Source of the DNA: Magnolia sinica
Taxonomy: Eukaryota; Streptophyta; Magnoliopsida; Magnoliales; Magnoliaceae
Direction of reading: 5' to 3'
NCBI RefSeq assembly: GCF_029962835.1
Contig: NC_080573.1
Span: forward strand, 31,551,001-31,615,000
Length of the DNA: 64,000 bases
A model generated the notes under the pieces. The model made no database searches, was not told the DNA's origin, and worked only from the letters and a program-made list of their open reading frames with translations. Numbering within the stretch: the first letter of the stretch is position 1; every line of letters starts with the position of its first letter. Positions 32,524-44,700 of the stretch are shown here, piece by piece. The translations under genes were made by a program, and so were the position numbers.

Positions 32524-35500
32524 TGTAACGTGTCGGAAAAATTCTTACAAAGACCCGAGTACCACCTTAAGCAGAAATCGTTAAGGATCGAATCATGTAG
32601 AAATTAGACGAAAATTAATTAAGTACTAAACTGAATTAATCGACGAATTTTCTCGAATCACTTTCTATACGATCTGCAAGACCCAAAACCATTAGAATCG
32701 CTGACTCTACATTACCCAAAAACCTACGATCAATCTCAAAATCCAGTTACTCTCGGGAGTATTTTAAAACTCCGTATCGGACCTGGACCATGCGTCAAAA
32801 GTCCAATTAATGCGAAACTATATGGTTATGACCGCCTTACTGGGCTTGACAACCATCTCGGAAATCAAGTCCAAATAGTATCCAGAAACGCACAACTTGA
32901 GCCCGGAGCGAAGTGTGTGAGAAACGTGAATATCTTTAGAAAATAAACTTAAACTTAAGTGAATTGGGTCGTTCACTTGCAGGCCAAATTTAAGGTTTCA
33001 GACCGTCAGATTCTGACCCAACTACACCCTCGGATCAGAAAAATTTTCCTACACATGTTAGTGCACTTGTGGCCCTGATCGAGAGACGTCGACTGTTAAC
33101 TGAAACAGGTCCACCGCGGTCGATCCATAAATCCGATCAGACCGAAATATTAACTTGGTGTAGATCCATTGTTAGGAAACTTTCTCCGAACCGTATGCAG
33201 AAAATGGCCCCCCAGATGAGCTCCATTGGCCCGAATCAGCCACTCTTTGGCTATAACCTAAGTATATCATGTCCCTAGGGCCATTGACATCAGTTCTGGG
33301 CCTATATAAGGGCCTTAACCCACCCCTCTCATTCCATACGATTTTTCAAAACCCTAAGAGAGAGAAGAGAGAAAAGATAAGGAGAAAGTGAGGAGAAGTG
33401 AGAGAGAGTGATAGAGAGTTGTTGGGATTCATTCCCACCGCTCCACATGCCGAATCATCCTACCTGTATCGCTATACTGACGATTTCGACTCCGTTCTCA
33501 GGTAAGAAATCCTAACCCTAATCTGTTTTAGGTATCCAAATAGATAGATCGGTGAAATAGCTAACCTATTTCATGCTATAGGTTGTCGTTGTGTCGTAGA
33601 CAAAGGCATAGTGTTCGAACTGAGTTCGATACGAGTTTACCAATGAAAGGTGCAGACTATAAATGTTTAGGTTATGCTTTTCAAGGCTTTCAATGTCGAT
33701 TAATGATTTATGATTGACTTGATTGCTATCACATATGCTTAGATGCGATGTTTTCCGCGTATTGCATATATATATGAACTATGTTGAAATTAATGCATTC
33801 CATGTGTTTGTTGAAATGTTTGTATGAATACGGAATTATGATTTGCAGTTGTCATGATTGTTGTTTGAGAATACATGATTGTCGTACGTGTGGTAACTCC
33901 TTTGTGAAAGGATTTGCTATAATATACGTTATAACCAATTTATTACATGTATGTGATATGTGTAGTCTAAGTGTTTGATAAAATGCCTGAATGAGAAAAT
34001 GCTTGTTGAAATATATTTAACGATGGCGTTGAGATAGGGTTCTCAATTACCTTATTTATAGTTACAGTTTCTTTCATGTAACCTATATCGCTAGTACGTG
34101 TTTTATGATTGAAATGCATTTGTATGATAGCATGTACATTATATGTTTGTTAAAATGCTCAAATGAGGTTTATATTTGGATTGGTTGTCACATACTGTCT
34201 TTGACTATCACATGTGAATGCTGTTGCTTTGGAGTGTGATTGGGGCTACGATGTAGTCTAGGCAATCGGTAATGGTTTACGATCGGTGGCCGAACTGTTT
34301 TAACCACGACGGATACGTTCGATGAATCCGAGTCGTACGGTAATTATCGGCAGTGGTTAGGCTACGAGGAGTGTGTATGCACTCCATGTCGATTAATTCA
34401 ACGTACGCTCATACCAGTTGAGTTTGTCAAGTAACCCGATTGACCTAACGTATGTTCACCATGTATGGACGCTACTGTTTGAATCTAAGGTACCACTTAC
34501 CAGCGTAAAGCCCGTTTAACCTTGGTACCACGATCTGCTAAGACTCATGAGTAAGGCATGGTGGTATGGACACCGTGGTCGAGTTGTCTGCCTACGCTGG
34601 GGTGACGAGCCTCCCCGTAGTGTTTAGTGAGCAAACCAAACTCGTGAGCTGAATACGATGGTATGAGACACTATATTCGAGCTGTCGGCCTATGATCAGG
34701 TGACGAGCCTCTTGTAGTGACCTCAAGTATACATAGGACTACGCTAAGGTGACGAGTCTTTCCGTAGTGACTTCGAGTATAAACTAGGCCTGCGCTAAGG
34801 TGACGAGCCTCTCCGTAGTGACCAGGAACTGTCATCGTATGCGACTAACTAGGATTGACGACCCTAGATGGATCATTGTTTGGGTCAATGATATAAAGGG
34901 AGGTACCTTAACTTCCTAAACCTACTGTATGAATAGGTCTAATTAAGAACTTGGCTAATCACCCACATGCACCGCATTGCATGTGCCTTTGGCGTTGGAG
35001 TTGAGCATAGCGGGAGTCTTGCATGCGTGACCGTGAGATGATGTCGCAAAGGGAGTGCAGGCGAGGGCATACATCATTAATACATACCATCCTTGCATTA
35101 ACGAGAGTACTTAGGAATGCTTGTTGTATTGCTTTATCATTACTGCTTGACTGAATTGATAACATGTTAACCTTTGCCTTATAGCTCTATTGAGTTGATC
35201 ACTCACTCCCACTCTGGGACGGTATTTTAAAACACTAACTAGACTCTGTTGTAGTTTCAGGTGATGTCGAGGCTTACGAGGTGAAGCCTGACTTCTATGA
35301 CGACGAGGAAGAGTTCTCCTAACTGCAACTCTCTGATGGGTCTATGTAGACCTGGAGTTGCACCACCGGGGCTATAGGGATATGGATTAGATGGCATTAC
35401 ACTTTATTATTTTATAAATTTTAGAATTATATATGTAATTACTTAACCTGGTGACATTCATACTTTGAGGACTTACAACCACTTATATGCTTTATATACT

Positions 35501-35688
35501 TATCACAGTCTTCCGCTTGCGTAATTAAACTGTCTCTGAAGTATGATATGTTGATTTGGTACAATCCCACTCATGTTTAATGCACTAATACGGATAGCAT
35601 TTAATTATCATTATCTATGTTGCATAAGTGATGGGTTGGAACTCGGGAGTTGAACTTCTGCTCGACCCCCGATTTTCAGGGCGTTACA
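32524..35688 (+). mobile_element. Family B solo LTR, 3165 bp
   Basis: It begins TGTAACG and ends CGTTACA, flanked by TCACA (32519-32523) and TCATA (35689-35693). A TATATAAG box at 33303-33310 is followed by a purine-rich leader (AACCCTAAGAGAGAGAAG), as in LTR promoters. A tandem block of about 50-60 bp (GGTGACGAGCCTC words at about 34600, 34700, 34750 and 34806) lies in the U5 side. Long LTRs with TGTAAC/GTTACA ends fit Del/Tekay-type chromoviruses, but with no coding part this is only a suggestion. Confidence 0.82.
33303..33310 (+). promoter_or_regulatory. TATA box of the family B LTR
   Basis: TATATAAG within CCTATATAAGGGCC, followed about 45 bp later by AAACCCTAAGAGAGAGAAGA. This is the standard arrangement at the U3/R boundary of a plant LTR. 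Confidence 0.5.
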
Positions 35689-37377
35689 TCATATATCCAC
35701 TAATATAATCATTTGAATACAATGCTAAAAAGGAAATACATATATCGAAAATCAAAGCTCCAGAGGTCCGCTGCATGCTCCAAGCTCAACGATGCTGCAA
35801 CCTAACGCCACCTAAGCAATATCAGAGTAATCAGAGTTGAAAATACTGACAAGCCCATAAATAATGCAATATCAGAAATACTGATAAGTTCATAAATAAT
35901 ATAATATCAAAGTAACGCAAAAACATGCTGATAAGCCCATAAATACCATCAGCCTTATGCAGGCTATGCGATGCAAAAATATAACAAACCAATATCATAT
36001 ACCGAGGGAGCAATGCAGATCAGCTATGCAATGCGGAGACAAAGTAAGCCAAATGTTATGTGCTGAGGATGCAATGCAATATGCGATGCGAATGAAATGA
36101 CTGAGCTGGAGTGTGAAGTCAGGACGATAGTACGTAGTATCGCAGGCTATGGGGTCTATCACAAAGGACTTCTATCCAAACCAGTTTTCTACTTAAATTT
36201 GGATAGTTAGACTCAATGTGGTAAACTCCTGATCTCAGATTAGTCGCGCGCCCAACCGAAATCCTGGCCATGCGAAGGTATATAACAATTAGTTGTGCAC
36301 TACCAGCCCGAGTGGATAGTGAGTGGATGAATGAATGGGTATGCAACTCCTACTCAAAAAGTCCATATATCAGTACGGTTCCTCTCTGGAAAATCACCGG
36401 GGTCTATTACACTCTAAACCAGATTGTCGCCCCATCACGCGTAACAAGACGAGTAGAAGAGACCTCACTATCCGCCTGCCAATATCGGGCCCGGCTCATC
36501 GATAGCGGACCCATTCCTCGAGCTGGTCAAACTCAACCTAGCTTTGCCCCCTCCTCTCGAGTAGGTAAGGCCGTACCCCCTTCCAATGGACCACGACACA
36601 ATGGGAGACACGGCCTAACAGTATACAGCCCCCATGCGCTCATGCATCCACTCGGTTTAGACGTTGGAGCAACCTCTGGAACCAAGAGGGTTTAGGGACT
36701 TTCACCTAAGGATATCTATAACACCCATGTAGAATAGATTTCTGGTGTCCTATCTGGCCATCCACAATATGCCTGTGGAGGCTACAGCCCTGATGTCGCT
36801 AGGGCGTACGGTAATCATAATCACACAATGCGAGATGCATGAGTCACACAATCCAATCATGCATCAATCCTGCGCATACCGTACGCTCATGTGAAGCAAC
36901 TCCGCCTATCAGGGAGTCCTATGAACAACCTGTCCTACGACATATGCAATGGCCAACCATATCTCATAACAAACATGCAGATGATGTGTATGGGCATGTA
37001 TCATGATGTTATGCTGTCACATACTCATAATCGGTATCAATAACTGACATCAACAATCGGCCTCAACAATGTGGACATTTAACCAACATTACCCCTAAGG
37101 AATGACCCACATAGAGCCTAACATATAGTGGACTTATGGCCTTACATAAGGGCCTAATATACCACACCATGGGCTTTACTCAAGAGCTTAATACACATCA
37201 CGATGGGCCTCTCACATGGGCCTAATATGCATCACAATAGGCTCCATCGCCTGACCCTCAAATGCACGATAATGAGCCTCATTACATACGCCTTATATAC
37301 ATCACATTGGGCCTTAAACATGGGCTGAATACACACAACAATGGGCCTTAAATATGGGCCGCATATACATCACATTA

Positions 37378-37945
37378 GGCCTTGACAATCGGCCTGGATA
37401 CTCGGAATCGGCCTCAGCAATCGAAATCGGCCTCGACAATTAGAATCGGCCTATACAATCGGAATCGGTGTCGACAATCAGAATCGGCCTCAACAATCGG
37501 CCTCGACAATCAGAATCAGCCTCGACAATCAGAATAAGCCTTGAGCCTCGACAATCGAAATCGGAATCTGCCTTGACAATCTGACTCGGTCTTAACAAAA
37601 AAAATCAGAATCGGCCTCGACAATTTGACTCGGCCTCGACAATTAAAATCGAAATCGGCCTATACAATCAGAATCGGCCTAGATAATCGGAATCGGCCTC
37701 GACAAATCAGAATCGGCTTATACAATCGGCCTCGACAATCAGAATCGGCCTCGACAATCTGACTTGGCCTCGACAATCGGCCTCAACAATCGTAAGCGGA
37801 ATTGGCCTCGACAATCGGAATCGAAATCGGCCTTAACAATCGGAATCGAAATCAAAGTCGATAAATCAGAATCGGCTCATACAATCGGCCTCGATAATCA
37901 GAATCGGCCTCGGTAAATCGGAATCGGCCTATACAATCAGCCTAA
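37378..37945. repeat. Minisatellite CCTCGACAATC(A)GAATCGG, ~20-bp unit
   Basis: More than twenty diverged copies of a GGCCTCGACAATCAGAATC unit, with deletions and expansions. It lies inside the minus-strand family A LTR and is absent from the corresponding part (about 53750) of the plus-strand copy, so it expanded in one copy only. Confidence 0.9.
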
Positions 37946-38040
37946 GGGAAGGTCACAAAGAGGACATTTAATGATCATCACCTATTAATATGGACATTTA
38001 ACTATCATTGCTCCCAAGCAGTGGCCCATATAGAGTCAAA

Positions 38041-38470
38041 CATAAAGTGGGCCCATGGTCTCACACAAAGGCCCAATATACATCGCAATGAGCCTCATAC
38101 AAGGGCTACATACACATCACTATGGGCCGCATCACATGGTCCTAATACACGTCACTGTGGGCTACATCACATGGTCCTCGAATACATCACAATGGGCCTC
38201 ATATACACAACAGGTGGGCCCTGCTCATGGGCCTCAAATCATAACATGTGGGCCCTACACATGGGTCTTATATGCATCAAATGGGCCACGTATTTGGGCC
38301 TAATACATATCACAATGGGCCTTGCCCATAGGCCACAAATACAAGCAGGTGGGCCCCATCATATGGGCCTTAAATATAAGGCAGGTGGGCCCTATCACAT
38401 GGGTCTCAAAATACAAAACAGGTGGGCCCCATACAAGGGCCAAAAATACATCATGATGGGCCCCATAGAT
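38041..38470. repeat. Diffuse CATCACAATGGGCC repeats in family A LTR
   Basis: Units of roughly 30-60 bp based on CATCACAATGGGCCTCATA and CAGGTGGGCCC recur many times. The 168-codon frame (38021-38527) is a by-product of this repeat and has no recognisable fold. Confidence 0.6.
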
Positions 38471-38906
38471 GGGCCGCACCAATGGGCCTTAAATGGGCTT
38501 GGACTACACCAAAAATCATTTCCCTAGTTGTAGGTATAACACGTGTATCACTGTACACTATCATTTCATGGGGTACACGGCCCATTAATGATGATCAACA
38601 CTATCCAAACATTGTTCAGGTAAATCAACACCCTCCAAACATTCCCATGTAAATCAACACCATCCAAACATTGGACAACACGTCCAAACGTTGGACAGCA
38701 TCGTCCAACATAATCTGGACAGTGTGGATGAAATAATACATCATGGTGGTGTCCACGTGGTGGCCCACTAGAGATTTGAGTCTGCCTATACCTAAAACGA
38801 GCTTGCTAATGGATGGACGGTTTGGATAGAACACATCCACACGTGGGACCCGTAGAACTTGCTGACATTAATAGGCGGCGGGTCCCACCATCTGGACAAC
38901 CTGGAT

Positions 38907-41093
38907 TGTTGAGGGTCGAATATTGCATATCAGACCCCAGTTATTGCCAGGATTTACAAACATAGTATTGTTTAACGGCCTGATTTAATCATGTTTGTGA
39001 TGCAGGGCGTATTCACGAGCACGGACTGGAAAGGATGCTAAAAGCATGGATTTAAAGCTCAGGCATCACCAAGGCAATGGACGGGACCCCATGGGACCAT
39101 GAACGAGGATTTACACGTCAGAGATCAGAGAAATTCCAGTCACTCACTTCAAACAGGCCTGAAAGACATCCACAATGCAGGATCATGGGGTTCCCACCAT
39201 CTGATTGGCTCCAAACTTTATATGAGGCCTGATGATCATGAATTAACCGTACGCATCAAAAATCAGCCATTGGATCACTGTGGAAGTGGCTCAACGGATA
39301 GAGTAGCCCCATAAACCTCAAGTGGGGCCCACCTAATCTCTGGATGCGCTTCAGTTTTGGACTCAACATCTTAAATTAAATGGGGAAGAAGATGGCCGGA
39401 GAGGATTGTACAGATTCATCATGAGTGGACCCCATTGACATCGCCAGTGCACAGTGTGTAAGTGCACTCGATGTGCACCGAATCAAGCCGATTGGGTCAA
39501 CGCCGCTGACCCGATCCTTCTCGCATACGGAGAACAGCGGGCGGACGCTGTTCGTCCGTTTTCGTGTAGTGGGCCCCATCAATCACAGGTTTCGACAATC
39601 AGAGCCGTCCATATGCTCTGCGAGGTGACCAACACCGTCGCCTAGCTTTCCTTTTTGGCCCATGCACACACACAGAGGCAGATTTCATGTAAACGCAGGA
39701 ATGGACGGTGGGAATAAAGATCGCATGGGCCACACTGAATCTAACATAAAACCAGCCGAATCTTACTGGTTTTTCGACGCGAATCGAATGGTCGGCGTGG
39801 ATTTCCCAAAACAAAAGCTATGTGGGCCCCACCATCAGCCAGCGTAAGTGCGTAACGCACTCTGTTTCGCAACCGGACGCCGTCCGATTTTTACGGTGAG
39901 TTGTGCGCTCGTGGGGGCGATCGGACGGCTGATCTGAGCCGTTCATCATGTAGGTCTGCCAAAAATCTCCCAGAGGACATTATCCTTTTGGAAGGAAAGC
40001 AAAGAAGAAGAAGAGTGGAAGGCTCCGAATTTGACTGCCTTGCGTAAATAAATCTTCCGCAGCCTACTCCTTCTCGGACTCAACCTCTCCACTCCCCTAC
40101 GCACCAGCCTATAAGGGAGAAAGGGAGAGAACGGGGGAGGAGATCAGCATGAGGAGAGGAAAACGGAGAGAGAAAGGGAAATAGAAGGAAGGAGCCGTGG
40201 AGCACGCAGGTGGCACGCGAGCTGAGCTTGGTTGGAGGGAGATCTGAAGGCTGGCACGTGAGCTGAGCTTGGTTGGAAGGACGGTAGCTTGAAGCTGGAA
40301 CGAAAGAGAAAGAGAAGTTTCTTTCTCTTAACTTTAAGCTTTTTGCTGTATTTTTTTTCTTCTTTTCCTCTTGTTTATTTGTTTATTTTAGCCCCTTTCA
40401 TGTGTGGCTAAACCCCTTAGCTAGGGCTAAGAGGTGAAGCCTGTAGCGAGATGGGAGATTCTATTCTATGCTTTTAATGTAAATTCATGGACTGAATTTG
40501 GTTTTTAGTGATTATGGAAGGAATGTCTTTAGTCTTTAATGGTCTGTTGTGACTGAAATTACAATGGGTCTGCAATGGCTTTGAATATTTCCTTTTCCCC
40601 TTTTTTATGTTTATGAAGTCAGGAAGCCCTGTTGTTCATCATTGTTCCATGGGCATGGTAGGATGACAGTACCCTTCCTGACCTTCATAACATGTTGATT
40701 GGTTGGTAATTAGTTTAATTCTTTTGTTAACTTTGTCTCCTGGGCATGGTTTGATGATGGAATCCATTCTAATTCATATACCTTTCATCTCTTTAAAATT
40801 ACATCAGAAGAAGTTCAGTCTAATTTTCATGATTTTTGAAGCAGGCATAAGATCTCCCTGATCTCTACAAGTGGATCCTCTGAATCCCTAGTTTCCTTCC
40901 TCTGAATTCCTTAAAGTTTTAGATAATTATTCCACAATTATTCCTTAAATCATAATTGGTTTAGATTTCATCTTAGCCTAGTTCTAGATCTGGTTATTTT
41001 CAGATAAACGTACAGGTTTCAGTCCCTGTGGATTCGACCTCGGTCTTACCGAGTTTATTACTACATCACAACCCTGCACTTGGGGTGTGAACA
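38907..41093 (+). repeat. 5' LTR of the Athila-type element
   Basis: It starts TGTTGAGGGTCG and ends GGGTGTGAACA (2187 bp). A CCTATAAGGGAG box near 40109 followed by a purine-rich stretch (GGGAGAAAGGGAGAGAACGG) is a plausible promoter. Small open frames inside it recur in the 3' LTR and do not resemble proteins. Confidence 0.95.
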
Positions 41094-41099
41094 AGTTTT

Positions 41100-41117
41100 T
41101 GGCGCCGTTGCCGGGGA
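41100..41117 (+). other. Primer-binding site (tRNA-Asp type)
   Basis: TGGCGCCGTTGCCGGGGA begins six bases after the 5' LTR end. This is the standard Athila primer site, complementary to the 3' end of tRNA-Asp. Confidence 0.9.
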
Positions 41118-41779
41118 CCGACGGTTGCGATTCTCTAAAATTAATTAGGTTTAGGATTAGTTTAATAACTTTAGTTTTGGGTTTTTAATTGATTTCTAGA
41201 ACTAACTTATTTCCATGTTTTGTAGGATCCTGACATAAGTTCCTAAATTGGTAATTCCTTCCTAATTTCTCTACTTTTTCCACTTTTAAAGTTAGGGTTT
41301 AAATTTTTCTAATTCTAGTATTTTCCTATTTGTAGGAAATAGTTTATTTTTAGAAATCTTCCTCTTTTGTTTTTAGAAACTTGGTTAGTTATTCCCCTTT
41401 TTAGAAATTAACTTTCTATTTTTATTTTTAGTTACTTTCTAATTGTAGAATTTTAGTTTAGAAACTAACCTTCCTATTTTGTAAGCCTATAAGTTAGAAA
41501 TTTCTAATTCGGTAAGTTCTTTTTCTCTACTTCCTATTTTTCAGTTCTCTTTTAGTAATTTACTTTCTAGTTTAGGACTTTCTTAATTTATTTTAGAAGT
41601 TTCCACTTTCTTTTAGAAATCAGTTTACTGCTACCTTTCTTTTAAAGGATTGTTCCTCTCCTTTTTAGAATCTAACTTATTTTGTTTTATTTTGCAGGTC
41701 CTTAACTTAGGGGCTTCAATTTGGTAATTTCTTTCCAACTCTCTCTCTCCTTCTTTCTAGATTTTCTTTTCGTTCGAAT
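41118..41779 (+). other. Athila untranslated leader before gag
   Basis: T-rich, non-coding, with repeated words of the type TTTTTAGAAATTAACTTTC and TTTCTAATTCTAG. It contains no frame of note and corresponds to the leader between primer site and gag. Confidence 0.7.
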
Positions 41780-44700
41780 TTGATTGAGGGCTGCGAGTGT
41801 TTCATGCCCAAGTGGGCCCGTGACAACACTCGACGTCTCTTGATTGAAGGAGGATTGATTGAGGGGTTGACTATCCATCGCAAGACTAGACACCACTCGA
41901 AATCCCCTGAGTTAATTGAAGTTATGGCTGAAGACCAACCTCCTCTACTTCCACCCAGGGTGGAGGATACCCAAGATGAGAATGAGGTGCAACAGGCACC
42001 CCCGCCTCGTACTTTACGAGATTATCTACAACCGGCGGGAGTGAGTATGCCCTCATGTATGATTTTTCCTGAAAACACAGGACAAATGGACATCAAGCCA
42101 GGAGTTATCCAACTCCTTCCCAAATTCCATGGACTTGAATCAGAGAGTCCATATTTACATTTGAAAGAGTTCGATGAGATTATAGCTACATTATGTTTTC
42201 CTAATGTATCTGAGGATACAATTGGGCTGAAACTCTTTCCTTTTTCCTTAAAAGAGAAAGCTAAGACGTGGTTACATTCACTGCGTCCTAGATCCATTGG
42301 CACATGGAACGACATGCAGAGGGAATTCATAAAAAAATTCTGCCCACATCATAAAACGATTACCCTCAGAAAAACAATCATGAACTTTGCCCAAAAGGAA
42401 GATGAAACATTCTTCCAATGTTGGGAAAGGTTCAAAGATTTGGTCAGTTCATGCCCACAACACGGATTTGAAACGTGGCGCATTACAAATTTTTTCTACG
42501 ATGGACTGACATCTTCCATGCGCCAAATGGTCGAGACAATGTGTAATGGAGAGTTCATTAATAAAGATGTCGACGAGGTATGGGACTACCTCGACAGTCT
42601 GGCTGAAAAAACACAATCTTGGGACTATTACCCAAAATTAAACACCACGTCTAGGCCGACTCAATTAAAGGAGAAAGGTGGATTATATCTCTTGAAAGAA
42701 GAGGATGATCTCAAGTGTAAAGTGACTACGCTCATAAGGAAAGTTGAGGCCATGGAAGGAAAGAAGGATAAGATTAATGAAATTGTTTGCGGCATCTGTG
42801 ATTGCAACATTCATACAACTGAAAATTGTCCTACAATACCCGCCTTTCGAGGAGTGTTAAATGAATAGGCTAATGCCGTAAACAACTATCAAAGACCTTT
42901 TACTGGACCTAACTCCAATACATACAATCCTGGCTGGAAAAATCATCCAAACTTTAGTTGGAGGAATGGACAAACGGCTACTCCTCCAGGTTTCTTCAAT
43001 CAAAATCCAAATCAAGTGAAACCTCAAGAGGAACCAGTTCAAAATTCCATACAAGAGCTGGCTCAAGTAATGCAGGGAATTACAGATTTTATGCAAAAGA
43101 TAGATTCTCGTATGACGGTTATAGAAAAGGGGATGCTTCCTACACAACCTCTCCCCAATCCTAAACCGCAGTACGAGATTAATGATCCCAGCTCTTCAAA
43201 TCAGATGGGGCATGCTAAATCCATCACCACTCTTAGGAGTGGAAAGATCATTGATAAAACTCTTCCGGTTAGGCCCGAAAAGCCTCAAGAACCAGAAGAG
43301 GATAACAATGATGGATCCAGTGATGCCCCACAAAAATTAGAACCGGAACTTCTAGAGAAGCCAGTTGCTCCGTTCCCCCAACGGTTGGTTTCACCAAAAC
43401 CTCTCTCTAACTCTCAGGATATTCTAGAGGTGTTGAAACAAGTGAAAGTCAACATTCCTCTACTTGATGTCGTGAAACAGATTCCTTCATATGCCAAATT
43501 TCTGAAAGACTTATGCACGACCAAAAGACGGCAAAGTATTCAAAAGAAAATTTTCTTGACGGAGAAAGTGAGTGCTATCCTAAAGCAAGACGTGCCACAG
43601 AAATTCAAAGATCCCGGTAGCCCAACCATATCATGTGTAATCGGGAACCATCGAATTGATCACGCACTTCTTGACTTAGGAGCGAGCGTCAATCTGATTC
43701 CCTACTCGGTATACAAACAGTTAGGTTTGGGTGAATTAAAACCCACCCTAACCACACTACAACTTGCTGATCGCTCTGTTCGTGTACCAAGAGAGATAAT
43801 CGAGGATGTGTTGGTCCAAGTTGATAGATTTTACCACCCGGTAGATTTTATCATCCTGGACACCGAACCCATCAATAACATAAGCACTCAGATCCCCGTC
43901 ATTCTTGGCCGCCCATTCCTTGCTACTTCAAATGCAATTATCAATTGCAGGAATGGTGTCATGACTATGTCTTTTGGAAATATGACGTTGGAGTCAAATA
44001 TCTTTTTCAATAACGGCAGAAACTTAGAGGAGGATGACGATTTCCACGACATTAACATGATTGATTCTTTCGTGGAAGATACGACACCTCTAACCTTATC
44101 CTCCGACCATCTAGAGACGTGCCTGGCCCACTCCCATGATTTTGATAATGACATGATTAGGGAGACGTGTGCCTTGCTTGATACTGCACCGATACTTGAA
44201 GTTAACCGGTGGAGGCCATAATTTGAAGAATTGCCACAAACCGATGCAATGCCTCTACCGTCTAACCTCAAGCCGCCGAAGCTTGACCTAAAACCTTTGC
44301 CCTCTGATTTGAAATATGCGTATTTAGGTCAAGATGAGACATACCCAGTGGTGATCTCTGCCCACCTGGAGAAAGAACAAGAGAGTATGCTCATATCTAC
44401 TCTCATTGAGCATAAAGGAGCCCTGAGATGGACGATAGCGGACCTCAAGGGAATCGACCCCTCGATTTGTACTCACCGCATATATCTTGAGGATAATGCA
44501 AAAACCGCTCGGCAACCACAACGTAGACTAAATCCAAACATGAAGGAAGTGGTTAAGGCCGAGGTTCTTAAACTATTAGACGTGGGTATCATATACCCTA
44601 TATCTGATAGTCAATGGGTGAGCCCAACTCAAGTGGTCCCTAAGAAGTCCGGAATCACCATCGTAGCCAATGCTAATAATGAACTCGTGCCAACTAGAGT

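Noticed and set aside
32309..35688. One solo LTR from TGTCACACCCC to GGGCGTTACA
   Set aside because: Flanks do not match, whereas 32524-35688 has perfect TGTAACG/CGTTACA ends with TCACA/TCATA, and 32309-32523 aligns with the family A end.
37378..37945. CRISPR-like regular repeats
   Set aside because: Units are about 20 bp, contiguous, diverged and without unique spacers, in a plant LTR; it is a minisatellite.
38021..38527. 168-codon open frame rich in GPH and MGL
   Set aside because: Product of the GTGGGCC tandem repeats in a family A LTR; no domain and not kept in the sister LTR.
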